Shown: piece after piece, positions 1 to 4,660 of the stretch | How positions within the stretch are numbered: position 1 is the first letter of the stretch | Layout: every line of letters begins with the position of its first letter | Source: Planctomycetota bacterium | GTDB lineage: Bacteria > Planctomycetota > Phycisphaerae > Sedimentisphaerales > Anaerohalosphaeraceae | Length of the DNA: 5,392 nt | Reading direction: 5' to 3' | NCBI GenBank assembly: GCA_021160785.1 | Contig: JAGHBX010000294.1 | Location: 1-5,392, forward strand | Notes under the pieces: generated by a model | Databases searched by the model: none | What the model was told of the DNA's origin: nothing | What the model saw: only the letters and a program-made list of their open reading frames with translations | Program-made: the position numbers and the translations under genes

Positions 1-1
1 A

Positions 2-73
2 GCAGGTTTGCGGGTGCCGCCGATAGAGACGGAGGAGTGTTTGGCGGCGCTCGTAAGCTGTGCTTTTATATAA
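2..73 (+). CDS. Possible C-terminal end of an unidentified upstream gene
   Basis: One + frame is open from the window edge to a TAA at 71-73 and encodes 23 residues ending ...EECLAALVSCAFI. Most codons end in G or C, as in the genes downstream, and the peptide has a plausible soluble composition. I do not recognise the family, and so short an open frame can occur by chance. A second frame is open from 1 to 120, but its peptide is Gly/Arg-rich and looks less like a protein. This is reported only because the window may begin inside a gene. Confidence 0.2.
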   Translation, partial: AGLRVPPIETEECLAALVSCAFI

Positions 74-290
74 GATTAGGGGGTTCAGTGTCAGGTTGGC
101 GATGTGTGCGGGGGCGATAATAGCTGTTTTTTTATTGTTTAAGTGCGGGCATTTGGCCGATAGTCAGGTATAGAGAGCGAGCCTGGGCTTGGCTGCTTAG
201 GGGGTTTGGGGCGGTCAGGAATCAAGATGCGGGGGTGCGGTTTTCCGGGCGGTATTAGTCGTGAGTTTTGAGGGGGCAGGAAAAAATTAG
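74..290. other. G/T-rich intergenic stretch without recognisable gene
   Basis: About 217 bases have no credible reading frame on either strand. The + strand is rich in G and T, with short G-runs such as 79-83 and a T7 run at 127-133. I see no RNA gene, clear inverted repeat or promoter pair here. It is probably the spacer between the upstream transcription unit and the tRNA-Thr/tuf promoter. The T7 run is not preceded by a hairpin that I can see, so I do not call a terminator. Confidence 0.5.
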
Positions 291-292
291 CA

Positions 293-331
293 TTTTTTTT
301 AATTTTTTAATTTTTTTTGGTTTTTTTTTGT
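293..331 (+). promoter_or_regulatory. Phased T-tracts upstream of the promoter (UP-element-like)
   Basis: Four T-runs at 293-300, 303-308, 311-318 and 321-329 are separated by AA, AA and GG. Their centres lie roughly 9 to 10.5 bp apart, close to one helical turn, and the last ends just before the -35 hexamer at 332. A/T tracts here are typical of UP elements bound by the RNA polymerase alpha C-terminal domain, and helically phased A/T tracts bend DNA. The positions are seen directly; the role in boosting transcription of tRNA-Thr and tuf is inferred. Confidence 0.55.
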
Positions 332-360
332 TTGCATCCGGGGGATACGCTCTATATACT
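332..360 (+). promoter_or_regulatory. Sigma70-type promoter for tRNA-Thr and tuf
   Basis: The -35 hexamer TTGCAT (332-337; four of six match TTGACA) is separated by exactly 17 bp from the -10 hexamer TATACT (355-360; five of six match TATAAT). Transcription would begin near 366-368, giving a leader of about 120 nt before tRNA-Thr. The strong A/T tract directly upstream and the highly expressed genes downstream support the call. It is the best promoter in the window and may feed the whole cluster by read-through. Confidence 0.75.
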
Positions 361-424
361 CTTTCGTTTGCAAAGGGGCTAACGGCACAGAATCCCTGCA
401 AATTTTCAGTTCAGGTAAAATTGA

Positions 425-463
425 TGCCCAGCGGCGGGGTGTATTAACCGCCGGTGTCGGGCA
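425..463 (+). promoter_or_regulatory. Stem-loop in the 5' leader before tRNA-Thr
   Basis: TGCCC (425-429) pairs with GGGCA (459-463), and CGGCGG (432-437) pairs with CCGCCG (448-453). An asymmetric internal loop lies between the two helices, and a 10-nt apical loop (438-447) caps them. Eleven pairs, mostly G-C, should be stable. No T-run follows, so it is not a terminator. It may guide processing of the tRNA precursor or stabilise the leader; the function is unknown. It does not fold as a tRNA. Confidence 0.45.
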
Positions 464-487
464 GTTAGAGTTATTGTTGAGTTAAAC

Positions 488-559
488 GCTGCTGTAGCTC
501 AGTGGTAGAGCACGTCCTTGGTAAGGACGGGGTCATGGGTTCAAATCCCATCAGCAGCC
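488..559 (+). tRNA. tRNA-Thr (anticodon GGT)
   Basis: A full cloverleaf can be drawn. The acceptor GCTGCTG (488-494) pairs with CAGCAGC (552-558). The D-stem is GCTC/GAGC with loop AGTGGTA, the anticodon stem is CGTCC/GGACG with loop TTGGTAA, and the T-stem is ATGGG/CCCAT with loop TTCAAAT. The anticodon GGT (520-522) reads ACC and ACU threonine codons. CCA is not encoded, so the 3' end must be added by the CCA enzyme. The discriminator base (559) is C, which is unusual for threonine tRNAs. A threonine tRNA next to tuf is a classic arrangement, and the pair is probably co-transcribed from the promoter at 332-360. Confidence 0.95.
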
Positions 560-578
560 AAATGACAACATTGCGGCG

Positions 579-620
579 TTTGAGATTGGCTGAATATAAA
601 ATATTGTCTCAGATTTTTTT
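579..620 (+). terminator. AU-rich hairpin with T7 between tRNA-Thr and tuf (possible attenuator)
   Basis: TTTGAGA (579-585) pairs with TCTCAGA (607-613), including one G-U pair. Inside, AATAT (593-597) pairs with ATATT (601-605) across an AAA loop. Seven T (614-620) follow. The geometry is that of an intrinsic terminator, but the stem is A/U-rich and interrupted by an unpaired 7-nt stretch on its 5' side, so termination would be partial at best. It lies 61 nt before the tuf start and could separate tRNA processing from tuf mRNA or set their ratio. An overlapping weak promoter match (TTGCGG 571-576, 18 bp, TATAAA 595-600) is an alternative reading. Confidence 0.35.
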
Positions 621-680
621 GAGGTTTCGAGAAACGATTGCAGAAAGTTGAAAGCGAAAATATCAGGAGGTTATTGACAG

Positions 681-1895
681 ATGGCTAAGGCTGTATTTGA
701 GCGGACAAAACCGCACGTGAACATTGGAACGATCGGTCATATTGACCATGGCAAGACGACTCTGACGGCGGCGATAACGATGCGCCTCGCTCAGAAGGCG
801 GGTTCGGGTAATGTCAAGAAGTTCGAGGACATTGACAACGCTCCTGAGGAGAAGGAGCGCGGCATTACGATTAACACGGCTCATGTGGAGTACGAGACGG
901 ATAATCGTCACTACGCTCACGTGGACTGTCCTGGTCATGCCGATTATGTGAAGAACATGATTACCGGCGCCGCCCAGATGGACGGTGCGATTCTGGTTGT
1001 CGCGGCCAGTGACGGTCCGATGCCTCAGACTCGCGAGCATATTCTTCTTGCTCGCCAGGTAAACGTTCCGCGGATAGTGGTCTACCTTAACAAGGTCGAT
1101 CAGGTTGACGATCCTGAGCTTCTGGAGTTGGTTGAGATGGAGCTTAGAGAGCTTCTGGATAAGTACCAGTTCCCCGGCGATGAGATTCCGATCATCCAGG
1201 GTTCTGCTCTTGCGGCGATGCAGTCTGAGGGCAAGGACGACGAGGCGTGCAAAAGCATTGACGAGTTGATGGCTGCGGTTGACGAATATATTCCGGTTCC
1301 GGAGCGTTTAGTCGATCTTCCGTTCCTTATGCCGGTTGAGGACGTTTTCAGCATTAAGGGTCGCGGTACGGTTGGGACGGGTCGAATCGAGCGCGGCCAG
1401 ATCAAGATTGGCGACGCGGTTGAGGTTGTCGGTCTTGCCGATGAGGTCCGGAAGACGACCTGTACTGGTGTCGAGATGTTCAATAAGACGCTGAATGAAG
1501 GTCAGGCCGGCGACAATGTGGGGCTGTTGCTTCGTGGTGTCGAGAAGAAGGATCTCGAGCGTGGGCAGGTTGTGTCGGCGCCGGGCAGCATTACGCCGCA
1601 TACGAAGTTTATTGCTGAGGTTTACGTGCTGACGAAAGAGGAAGGCGGTCGTCATACACCTTTCTTTAGCGGTTATCGTCCGCAGTTTTTCTTCCGTACG
1701 ACGGATGTAACGGGTGCGGTGACGGAGATTCGCAGCCGCGAAGGCAAGGCTGTCGAGATGTGCATGCCGGGCGACAACATTGAGATGCAGGTTGAGATCA
1801 TTTCGAAGATTGCGATGGAAGACGGTTTACGTTTTGCGATTCGTGAAGGCGGCAGGACTGTTGGCGCCGGCGTGGTAACGAAGATTATCGAGTAA
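681..1895 (+). CDS. tuf: Translation elongation factor EF-Tu
   Basis: This GTPase carries aminoacyl-tRNA to the ribosomal A site. The 404 residues show all G-domain motifs: P-loop GHIDHGKTT (19-27), switch I RGITI (60-64), DCPGH (82-86) with catalytic His86, NKVD (137-140) and GSAL (174-177). Domain 2 has GRGTVGTGRIERG (227-239). Domain 3 has GGRHTPFFSGYRPQFFFRTT (322-341) and the usual end GLRFAIREGGRTVGAG (382-397). AGGAGG at 665-670, 10 nt upstream, fixes the ATG. The protein is about ten residues longer than the E. coli form; about five of these lie in a charged domain 3 loop between DVTG and MPGDN (345-361). NKVD replaces the common NKCD, a tolerated change. tRNA-Thr lies upstream and an intrinsic terminator 20 nt downstream. 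The assignment is secure. Confidence 0.99.
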   Translation: MAKAVFERTKPHVNIGTIGHIDHGKTTLTAAITMRLAQKAGSGNVKKFEDIDNAPEEKERGITINTAHVEYETDNRHYAHVDCPGHADYVKNMITGAAQMDGAILVVAASDGPMPQTREHILLARQVNVPRIVVYLNKVDQVDDPELLELVEMELRELLDKYQFPGDEIPIIQGSALAAMQSEGKDDEACKSIDELMAAVDEYIPVPERLVDLPFLMPVEDVFSIKGRGTVGTGRIERGQIKIGDAVEVVGLADEVRKTTCTGVEMFNKTLNEGQAGDNVGLLLRGVEKKDLERGQVVSAPGSITPHTKFIAEVYVLTKEEGGRHTPFFSGYRPQFFFRTTDVTGAVTEIRSREGKAVEMCMPGDNIEMQVEIISKIAMEDGLRFAIREGGRTVGAGVVTKIIE

Positions 1896-1914
1896 ACCCG
1901 ATTAGTGTATCCAG

Positions 1915-1944
1915 GGTGCTGTGGGAAAACCACAGCACCTTTTT
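1915..1944 (+). terminator. Strong intrinsic terminator after tuf
   Basis: A perfect 10-bp stem pairs GGTGCTGTGG (1915-1924) with CCACAGCACC (1930-1939). It is capped by a GAAAA loop and followed directly by TTTTT (1940-1944). This is a textbook Rho-independent terminator, placed 19 nt after the tuf stop codon. It should end most tuf transcripts before rpmG. Confidence 0.93.
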
Positions 1945-1984
1945 CGCCTCTTGAGCCTGAAACACTCGAGGGGTGCGTTTTTTT
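1945..1984 (+). terminator. Second, weaker hairpin with T7 (tandem terminator)
   Basis: CCTCTTGAG (1947-1955) pairs with CTCGAGGGG (1965-1973), with two G-U pairs and a 9-nt loop. A two-base bulge and two further C-G pairs (1945/1977, 1946/1976) extend the base. Seven T (1978-1984) follow. It directly abuts the first terminator and ends 11 nt before the rpmG start, overlapping the approach to its ribosome binding site. It is probably a backup terminator, though it could also modulate rpmG initiation. Confidence 0.6.
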
Positions 1985-1995
1985 GAGAGGTTATA

Positions 1996-2163
1996 ATGGC
2001 AAGGTCGAAGAAGCGTGAACATGTCTGGCTGGAGTGTAAGGAATGCGGTGATCGCAATTATCGTACGGAGGTTAATGTTCAGGGTGGTACTCCGAAGTTT
2101 GAGTTGAACAAGTTTTGCAAGAGGGAGCGAAAACGCACCGTACACAAGATAAGGCGGAAGTAG
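1996..2163 (+). CDS. rpmG: 50S ribosomal protein L33
   Basis: This small basic 55-residue protein of the large subunit lies near the E site. It begins MARSKKREHVWLECKECGD and ends NKFCKRERKRTVHKIRRK. L33 commonly forms a zinc ribbon from two CxxC pairs. Here the first pair (C14, C17) is intact, but the second reads C41-K-R-E44, so one cysteine is replaced by glutamate. The protein is neither the full four-Cys form nor the Cys-free form of E. coli. Length and the C-terminal pattern fit the family. GAGAGG (1985-1990) lies 5 nt before the ATG. Terminators stand directly upstream and tRNA-Trp begins 8 nt downstream, so the two are probably co-transcribed. The tuf-rpmG-trpT-secE order supports the assignment. 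Confidence 0.93.
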   Translation: MARSKKREHVWLECKECGDRNYRTEVNVQGGTPKFELNKFCKRERKRTVHKIRRK

Positions 2164-2171
2164 CCGGATGT

Positions 2172-2244
2172 AGGCCAGTAGCTCAATTGGCAGAGCAACG
2201 GTCTCCAAAACCGTAGGTTGGGGGTTCGACTCCCTCCTGGCCTG
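2172..2244 (+). tRNA. tRNA-Trp (anticodon CCA)
   Basis: The cloverleaf is complete. The acceptor AGGCCAG (2172-2178) pairs with CTGGCCT (2237-2243). The D-stem is GCTC/GAGC, the anticodon stem ACGGT/ACCGT with loop CTCCAAA, and the T-stem GGGGG/CCCTC (one G-U) with loop TTCGACT. Anticodon CCA (2205-2207) reads UGG, and discriminator G (2244) is the usual tryptophan identity base. No 3' CCA is encoded. A tryptophan tRNA between rpmG and secE is a widely conserved arrangement. Four T follow directly, but with no hairpin beyond the tRNA itself, so read-through into secE is expected. Confidence 0.97.
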
Positions 2245-2302
2245 TTTTCGTTTGGCTTGTTTTTGCCGAGAAGAAGAGTTCAAATCAGGGATATATTTCG
2301 AG

Positions 2303-2695
2303 ATGTCATTTAAGATATACAAGCGAGGCCAGGGGATCAATACCCGTCTTTGGAGCGGGTTGGTGTGTTTTGCGATCACGGCGATTGGGTGCTTCAGGCT
2401 TTACCAGATTCTGCTTTCGCGAACGAACAATATCTGGCTTTATACGTTGGCGCCTACGGGTGTTTGTGCTGCAATCGCACTTTTGATTTTCTGGCTCGTA
2501 AACAAGCCGAACATTGCCGACTTTATGATCGCGGCGGAAGGTGAGATTAAGAAGGTGAGTTGGTCGAGCAGGCGGGAAATAGTGGCGTCGACGACAATCG
2601 TTATTGGCGTAGTGTTAAGTATGGGCGCCATGCTGGTTGGCGTGGACTTTGTGTTCCGCAGCCTGTTTGAGTTTGTGTTAAAGCTTTATGAGTGA
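2303..2695 (+). CDS. secE: Preprotein translocase subunit SecE
   Basis: SecE is the small essential inner-membrane subunit that clamps SecY in the SecYEG protein-export channel. The 130 residues contain three hydrophobic segments (about 17-38, 47-67 and 96-124). The conserved amphipathic helix with EGEIKKVSWSSRREIVAST (79-97) lies before the last one. A three-TM layout like that of E. coli contrasts with the one-TM form of many bacteria. I chose the ATG at 2303 because the protein then begins MSFKIYKRGQ. The only upstream start I considered, a TTG at 2252, lies 8 nt after tRNA-Trp, lacks a ribosome binding site and adds an implausible Cys-rich stretch. The ribosome binding site is weak: AGGG (2287-2290), 12 nt upstream. 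nusG follows after 33 nt, the usual partner. Confidence 0.95.
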   Translation: MSFKIYKRGQGINTRLWSGLVCFAITAIGCFRLYQILLSRTNNIWLYTLAPTGVCAAIALLIFWLVNKPNIADFMIAAEGEIKKVSWSSRREIVASTTIVIGVVLSMGAMLVGVDFVFRSLFEFVLKLYE

Positions 2696-2728
2696 AGAAC
2701 GGATTTTCCGTAAGTCAGGAAATTAATC

Positions 2729-3268
2729 ATGCAGTGGTACGTTTTGCGAGTAGCATCCAATAAGGAAGAGAAAGTGCGTGAGTCGCTTTCGCGCAAGATG
2801 GAGGTCGAAAGCGTCGAGAGCGTCGGGCGTATCATGGTGCCGGTAGAGCAGATCAAACGTATCCGCGGCGGTAAGCAGCGTGTTTTGAAGCGTAAGCTTT
2901 ATCCCGGCTATGTGTTCATGGAGATGGAGCCGAAAGAGGACGGTCATATACCGGACGAGGCGTGGTTTATTATTAAGGAAACCTTGGGCGTAGGCGACTT
3001 TATCGGTACGGAGGGTGTTCCGACGGCGATGCGCGATACGGATGTCGCCAAGATGCTCAAGGAGGCTGAAAGGCCGGAAGATACGCCGAATATCAAAGTG
3101 GAGTTCGAGAAGGGTGATGTCGTGAAGATCCGGGACGGTGCATTTGAGAATTTCGAGGGCACTGTGGATTCGATCGATACGGAGCGCGGCGTGGTCCAGG
3201 TGATCGTAACGATCTTCGGCCGCAGCACCCCTTTGGATATCGAGTATTGGCAGATCGAGAAGATATAG
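2729..3268 (+). CDS. nusG: Transcription termination/antitermination factor NusG
   Basis: NusG binds the RNA polymerase clamp through its N-terminal NGN domain, and Rho or ribosomal protein S10 through its C-terminal KOW domain. It thereby affects pausing, Rho termination and coupling to translation. The 179 residues begin MQWYVLRVASNKEEKV, with the NGN signature KRKLYPGYVF (54-63) and WFIIKETLGVGDFIG (79-93). The KOW domain spans about 125-179, with GDVVKIRDGAFENFEGTV (129-146) and IFGRSTPLDIEYWQIEKI (162-179). Length and order match the family, with no insertion domain. AGGA (2717-2720), 8 nt upstream, supports this start. A hairpin begins 2 nt after the stop codon and is followed by repeats before rplK. 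Confidence 0.98.
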   Translation: MQWYVLRVASNKEEKVRESLSRKMEVESVESVGRIMVPVEQIKRIRGGKQRVLKRKLYPGYVFMEMEPKEDGHIPDEAWFIIKETLGVGDFIGTEGVPTAMRDTDVAKMLKEAERPEDTPNIKVEFEKGDVVKIRDGAFENFEGTVDSIDTERGVVQVIVTIFGRSTPLDIEYWQIEKI

Positions 3269-3270
3269 GC

Positions 3271-3289
3271 GGTGGGCTGCTCGCCCACC
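3271..3289 (+). terminator. Hairpin just after nusG (weak terminator or mRNA 3' end)
   Basis: A perfect 7-bp G/C-rich stem pairs GGTGGGC (3271-3277) with GCCCACC (3283-3289) around a TGCTC loop, starting 2 nt after the nusG stop. The following sequence is T-rich (TTATTGACTATTTT) but lacks a clean T-run, so termination should be incomplete. It could also protect the nusG mRNA 3' end from exonucleases. The rpmG-nusG and rplK-rplJ parts may thus be partly separate transcripts. Confidence 0.5.
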
Positions 3290-3290
3290 T

Positions 3291-3332
3291 TATTGACTAT
3301 TTTCGATTGACGATTGACTATTGTGTTGTTGA
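3291..3332. repeat. Heptad repeat block, copy A (downstream of nusG)
   Basis: Six consecutive degenerate heptamers can be read in register: TATTGAC, TATTTTC, GATTGAC, GATTGAC, TATTGTG and TTGTTGA. The last four (3305-3332) align without gaps to the last four of the block after rplJ (5315-5342), with 23 of 28 positions identical. In both places a GTCCCCGA hairpin follows. This is non-coding repetitive sequence. In form it resembles the short tandem heptamer repeats known from some cyanobacterial genomes, but I do not identify a named family. Confidence 0.7.
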
Positions 3333-3378
3333 ATCGCCTCCGGCGATGTTTGTATTAGTCCCCGAATAAATCGGGGCT
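3333..3378 (+). repeat. Two hairpins of the composite repeat in the rplK leader
   Basis: ATCGCC (3333-3338) pairs with GGCGAT (3342-3347) around TCC. CCCCGA (3360-3365) then pairs with TCGGGG (3371-3376) around ATAAA, extendable by AG/CT across a bulged T. The 8-mer GTCCCCGA (3358-3365) recurs at 5346-5353 beside the second heptad block, and GGGGCT recurs on the 3' side. CTTTGG rather than a T-run follows, so this is not a good terminator. The structures would lie in the mRNA upstream of rplK. Confidence 0.55.
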
Positions 3379-3414
3379 TTGGTCCGGGGGGCAGAGGGAT
3401 TATTTTTCAGTTAC

Positions 3415-3419
3415 GAGGA
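3415..3419 (+). promoter_or_regulatory. Ribosome binding site deciding the rplK start
   Basis: GAGGA lies 6 nt before the ATG at 3426. A TTG directly upstream at 3423 is in frame but would leave only 3 nt of spacing and add an extra Met before the standard MAKEV start, so the ATG is chosen. Confidence 0.75.
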
Positions 3420-3425
3420 CGTTTG

Positions 3426-3854
3426 ATGGCTAAGGAAGTTGCGGCAAAGATAAAATTGCAGGCGAAGGGCGGACAGGCTACACCTGCACCCCCGATTGGT
3501 CCGGCGTTGGGTCAGCACGGGGTGAATATCGGTCAGTTTGTTTCCCAGTTCAATGAGCGGACGCGAGACCTCAACGGGACTATTGTTCCTGTCGAGATCA
3601 ATGTCTATGGCGACAAGAGTTTTGACTTTATCGTCAAGAGTCCTCCTGCTGCTGTGTTGCTGAAGCAGGAAGCCGGTCTTGCCAAAGGCAGCGGCGAGCC
3701 GAACAAGGATAAGGTCGGACAGGTTACCAAGGCGCAGGTCCGCAAGATATCCGAAAGAAAGTTCGAGGATCTCAATGCATACGATCTTGACCAGGCCGAC
3801 AAGATCATCGAGGGTACGGCGCGAAGCATGGGTATTGAGGTTGTAGAAGGTTAG
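3426..3854 (+). CDS. rplK: 50S ribosomal protein L11
   Basis: L11 binds 23S rRNA at the GTPase-associated centre, at the base of the L10/L12 stalk. It takes part in factor-dependent GTP hydrolysis and in the RelA stringent response. The 142 residues match the usual length. The N-terminal domain carries GQATPAPPIGPALGQHGVNI (16-35), whose paired prolines (22-23) belong to the surface that borders the thiostrepton site in known L11 proteins. The C-terminal rRNA-binding domain runs from about 75, with GSGEPNKDKVGQVTKAQVRK (88-107) and the closing ARSMGIEV. A 157-nt spacer with hairpins and heptad repeats precedes the gene, and a 125-nt spacer separates it from rplA. In many bacteria rplK and rplA are only a few bases apart. 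Confidence 0.98.
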   Translation: MAKEVAAKIKLQAKGGQATPAPPIGPALGQHGVNIGQFVSQFNERTRDLNGTIVPVEINVYGDKSFDFIVKSPPAAVLLKQEAGLAKGSGEPNKDKVGQVTKAQVRKISERKFEDLNAYDLDQADKIIEGTARSMGIEVVEG

Positions 3855-3864
3855 AAAATTCCTG

Positions 3865-3888
3865 GGCAAGCGGTCGAGTCCGGTTGCC
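3865..3888 (+). promoter_or_regulatory. Stem-loop after rplK
   Basis: GGCAAGCGG (3865-3873) pairs with CCGGTTGCC (3880-3888), giving eight pairs with one G-G mismatch and a TCGAGT loop. It begins 10 nt after the rplK stop codon. No T-run follows, so it is unlikely to terminate transcription. A role in mRNA stability or processing is possible but not shown. Confidence 0.35.
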
Positions 3889-3924
3889 GTGCTTAAAGGC
3901 AAACAGGTTTTTATAGAGTGTAAT

Positions 3925-3949
3925 GCTGACCACGGCATAGAGTGGGAGC
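3925..3949 (+). promoter_or_regulatory. Stem with internal loop upstream of rplA (possible L1 operator)
   Basis: GCT (3925-3927) pairs with AGC (3947-3949), and CCAC (3930-3933) pairs with GTGG (3942-3945). They leave a GA/G internal loop and an 8-nt apical loop. The 3' strand reads GTGGGAGC, resembling the GUGGGAGG string in the L1-binding part of E. coli 23S rRNA as I recall it. L1 is a known translational repressor of its own mRNA through an rRNA-like site. The helix is short and the match small, so this is only a candidate. It ends 30 nt before the rplA ATG. Confidence 0.2.
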
Positions 3950-3979
3950 GAAAGAAAGTATTAATTCGCGGAGAGAATT

Positions 3980-4660
3980 ATGGCGGAAAGAAGTAAGAGG
4001 TACAGGTCCGAATCGGGGAAGGTCGACAAGACTCCGTTAGGTTTGCCTGAGGCGGTCAAGAAGATCAAGTCATTGGCGTCCACGAAGTTCGACCAGTCGG
4101 TGGAATGCGTGATGCATCTGGGTATTGACCCCAAACAGGCCGACCAGATGATTCGCGGCGCAATCAGTTTGCCCAACGGCATCGGCAAAGCCCGCAAGGT
4201 AATCGCTTTTTGCGAGGATGGCGACATAGAGGCCGCCAAGGCGGCGGGGGCTATCGAAGCCGGCAACGACGAACTGGTCCAGAAGATACAGGACGGCTGG
4301 ATGGATTTCGATGTGGCTATTGCGGCGCCGAAGGTCATGGGCAAGGCGGGCAAGTTAGGGCGTATCCTGGGTCCGCAGGGCAAGATGCCCTCGCCCAAGA
4401 ACGGGACGGTAACGCCGAATGTGGCTGAAGCGGTGAAGGAGTTTGCCGCCGGCAAGGTCGAGTACCGGAACGATTCAGGAGGCAATATTCACGCCGTCGT
4501 CGGCAAGCTGAGTTTTAACGAGGACAAGCTCGCCGAAAACATCGAGGCATTTTTGACGCATATCAAGAGACTGAAACCGACCTCGGCCAAGGGGACATAC
4601 ATCAAGAAGGTATGTATCAGTGCAACCATGAGCCCGGCCGTCGTGCTGGACTATGCATGA
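3980..4660 (+). CDS. rplA: 50S ribosomal protein L1
   Basis: L1 forms the mobile stalk beside the E site and helps release deacylated tRNA; in characterised bacteria and archaea it also represses its own operon's mRNA. The 226 residues fit the family. The core signature runs through PKVMGKAGKLGRILGPQGKM (117-136) and PSPKNGTVTPN (137-147). The second conserved stretch GKVEYRNDSGGNIHAVVGKLSF (158-179) and the usual LKPTSAKGTYIKKVCISATM (198-217) follow. The N-terminal extension before the globular core (MAERSKRYRSESGKVD) is basic and hydrophilic. GGAG (3970-3973), 6 nt upstream, sets the ATG. The 125-nt gap from rplK contains two possible stem-loops, and a 99-nt leader separates the gene from rplJ. 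No missing key residue or frameshift is evident. Confidence 0.98.
   Translation: MAERSKRYRSESGKVDKTPLGLPEAVKKIKSLASTKFDQSVECVMHLGIDPKQADQMIRGAISLPNGIGKARKVIAFCEDGDIEAAKAAGAIEAGNDELVQKIQDGWMDFDVAIAAPKVMGKAGKLGRILGPQGKMPSPKNGTVTPNVAEAVKEFAAGKVEYRNDSGGNIHAVVGKLSFNEDKLAENIEAFLTHIKRLKPTSAKGTYIKKVCISATMSPAVVLDYA

Noticed and set aside
127..133. T7 run in the upstream spacer as a terminator
   Set aside because: I could not find a G/C-rich inverted repeat directly before it.
663..1933. Long reverse-strand open frames opposite tuf
   Set aside because: They mirror the tuf codons, have no ribosome binding site or recognisable domain, and are Ser/Arg/Leu-rich shadow translations.
1992..1997. Perfect TATAAT -10 hexamer before rpmG
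   Set aside because: It overlaps the rpmG ATG (1996-1998), no -35-like hexamer lies 16-18 bp upstream, and a transcript would start inside rpmG and lose its start codon.
2252..2302. Upstream TTG start for secE giving 147 residues
   Set aside because: It begins 8 nt after tRNA-Trp without a ribosome binding site and adds a Cys-rich stretch unlike SecE N-termini.
2700..2710. CGGA-TTT-TCCG mini hairpin between secE and nusG
   Set aside because: Only four base pairs with no T-run; expected by chance and not enough to call a terminator.
3293..3319. TTGACT/TTGACG strings resembling -35 boxes before rplK
   Set aside because: They arise from the heptad repeat register, and none has a credible -10 hexamer 16-18 bp downstream.
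3408..3414. CAGTTAC, reverse complement of GTAACTG at 5371-5377
   Set aside because: A 7-base match with no matching flank; too short to link the two spacers.
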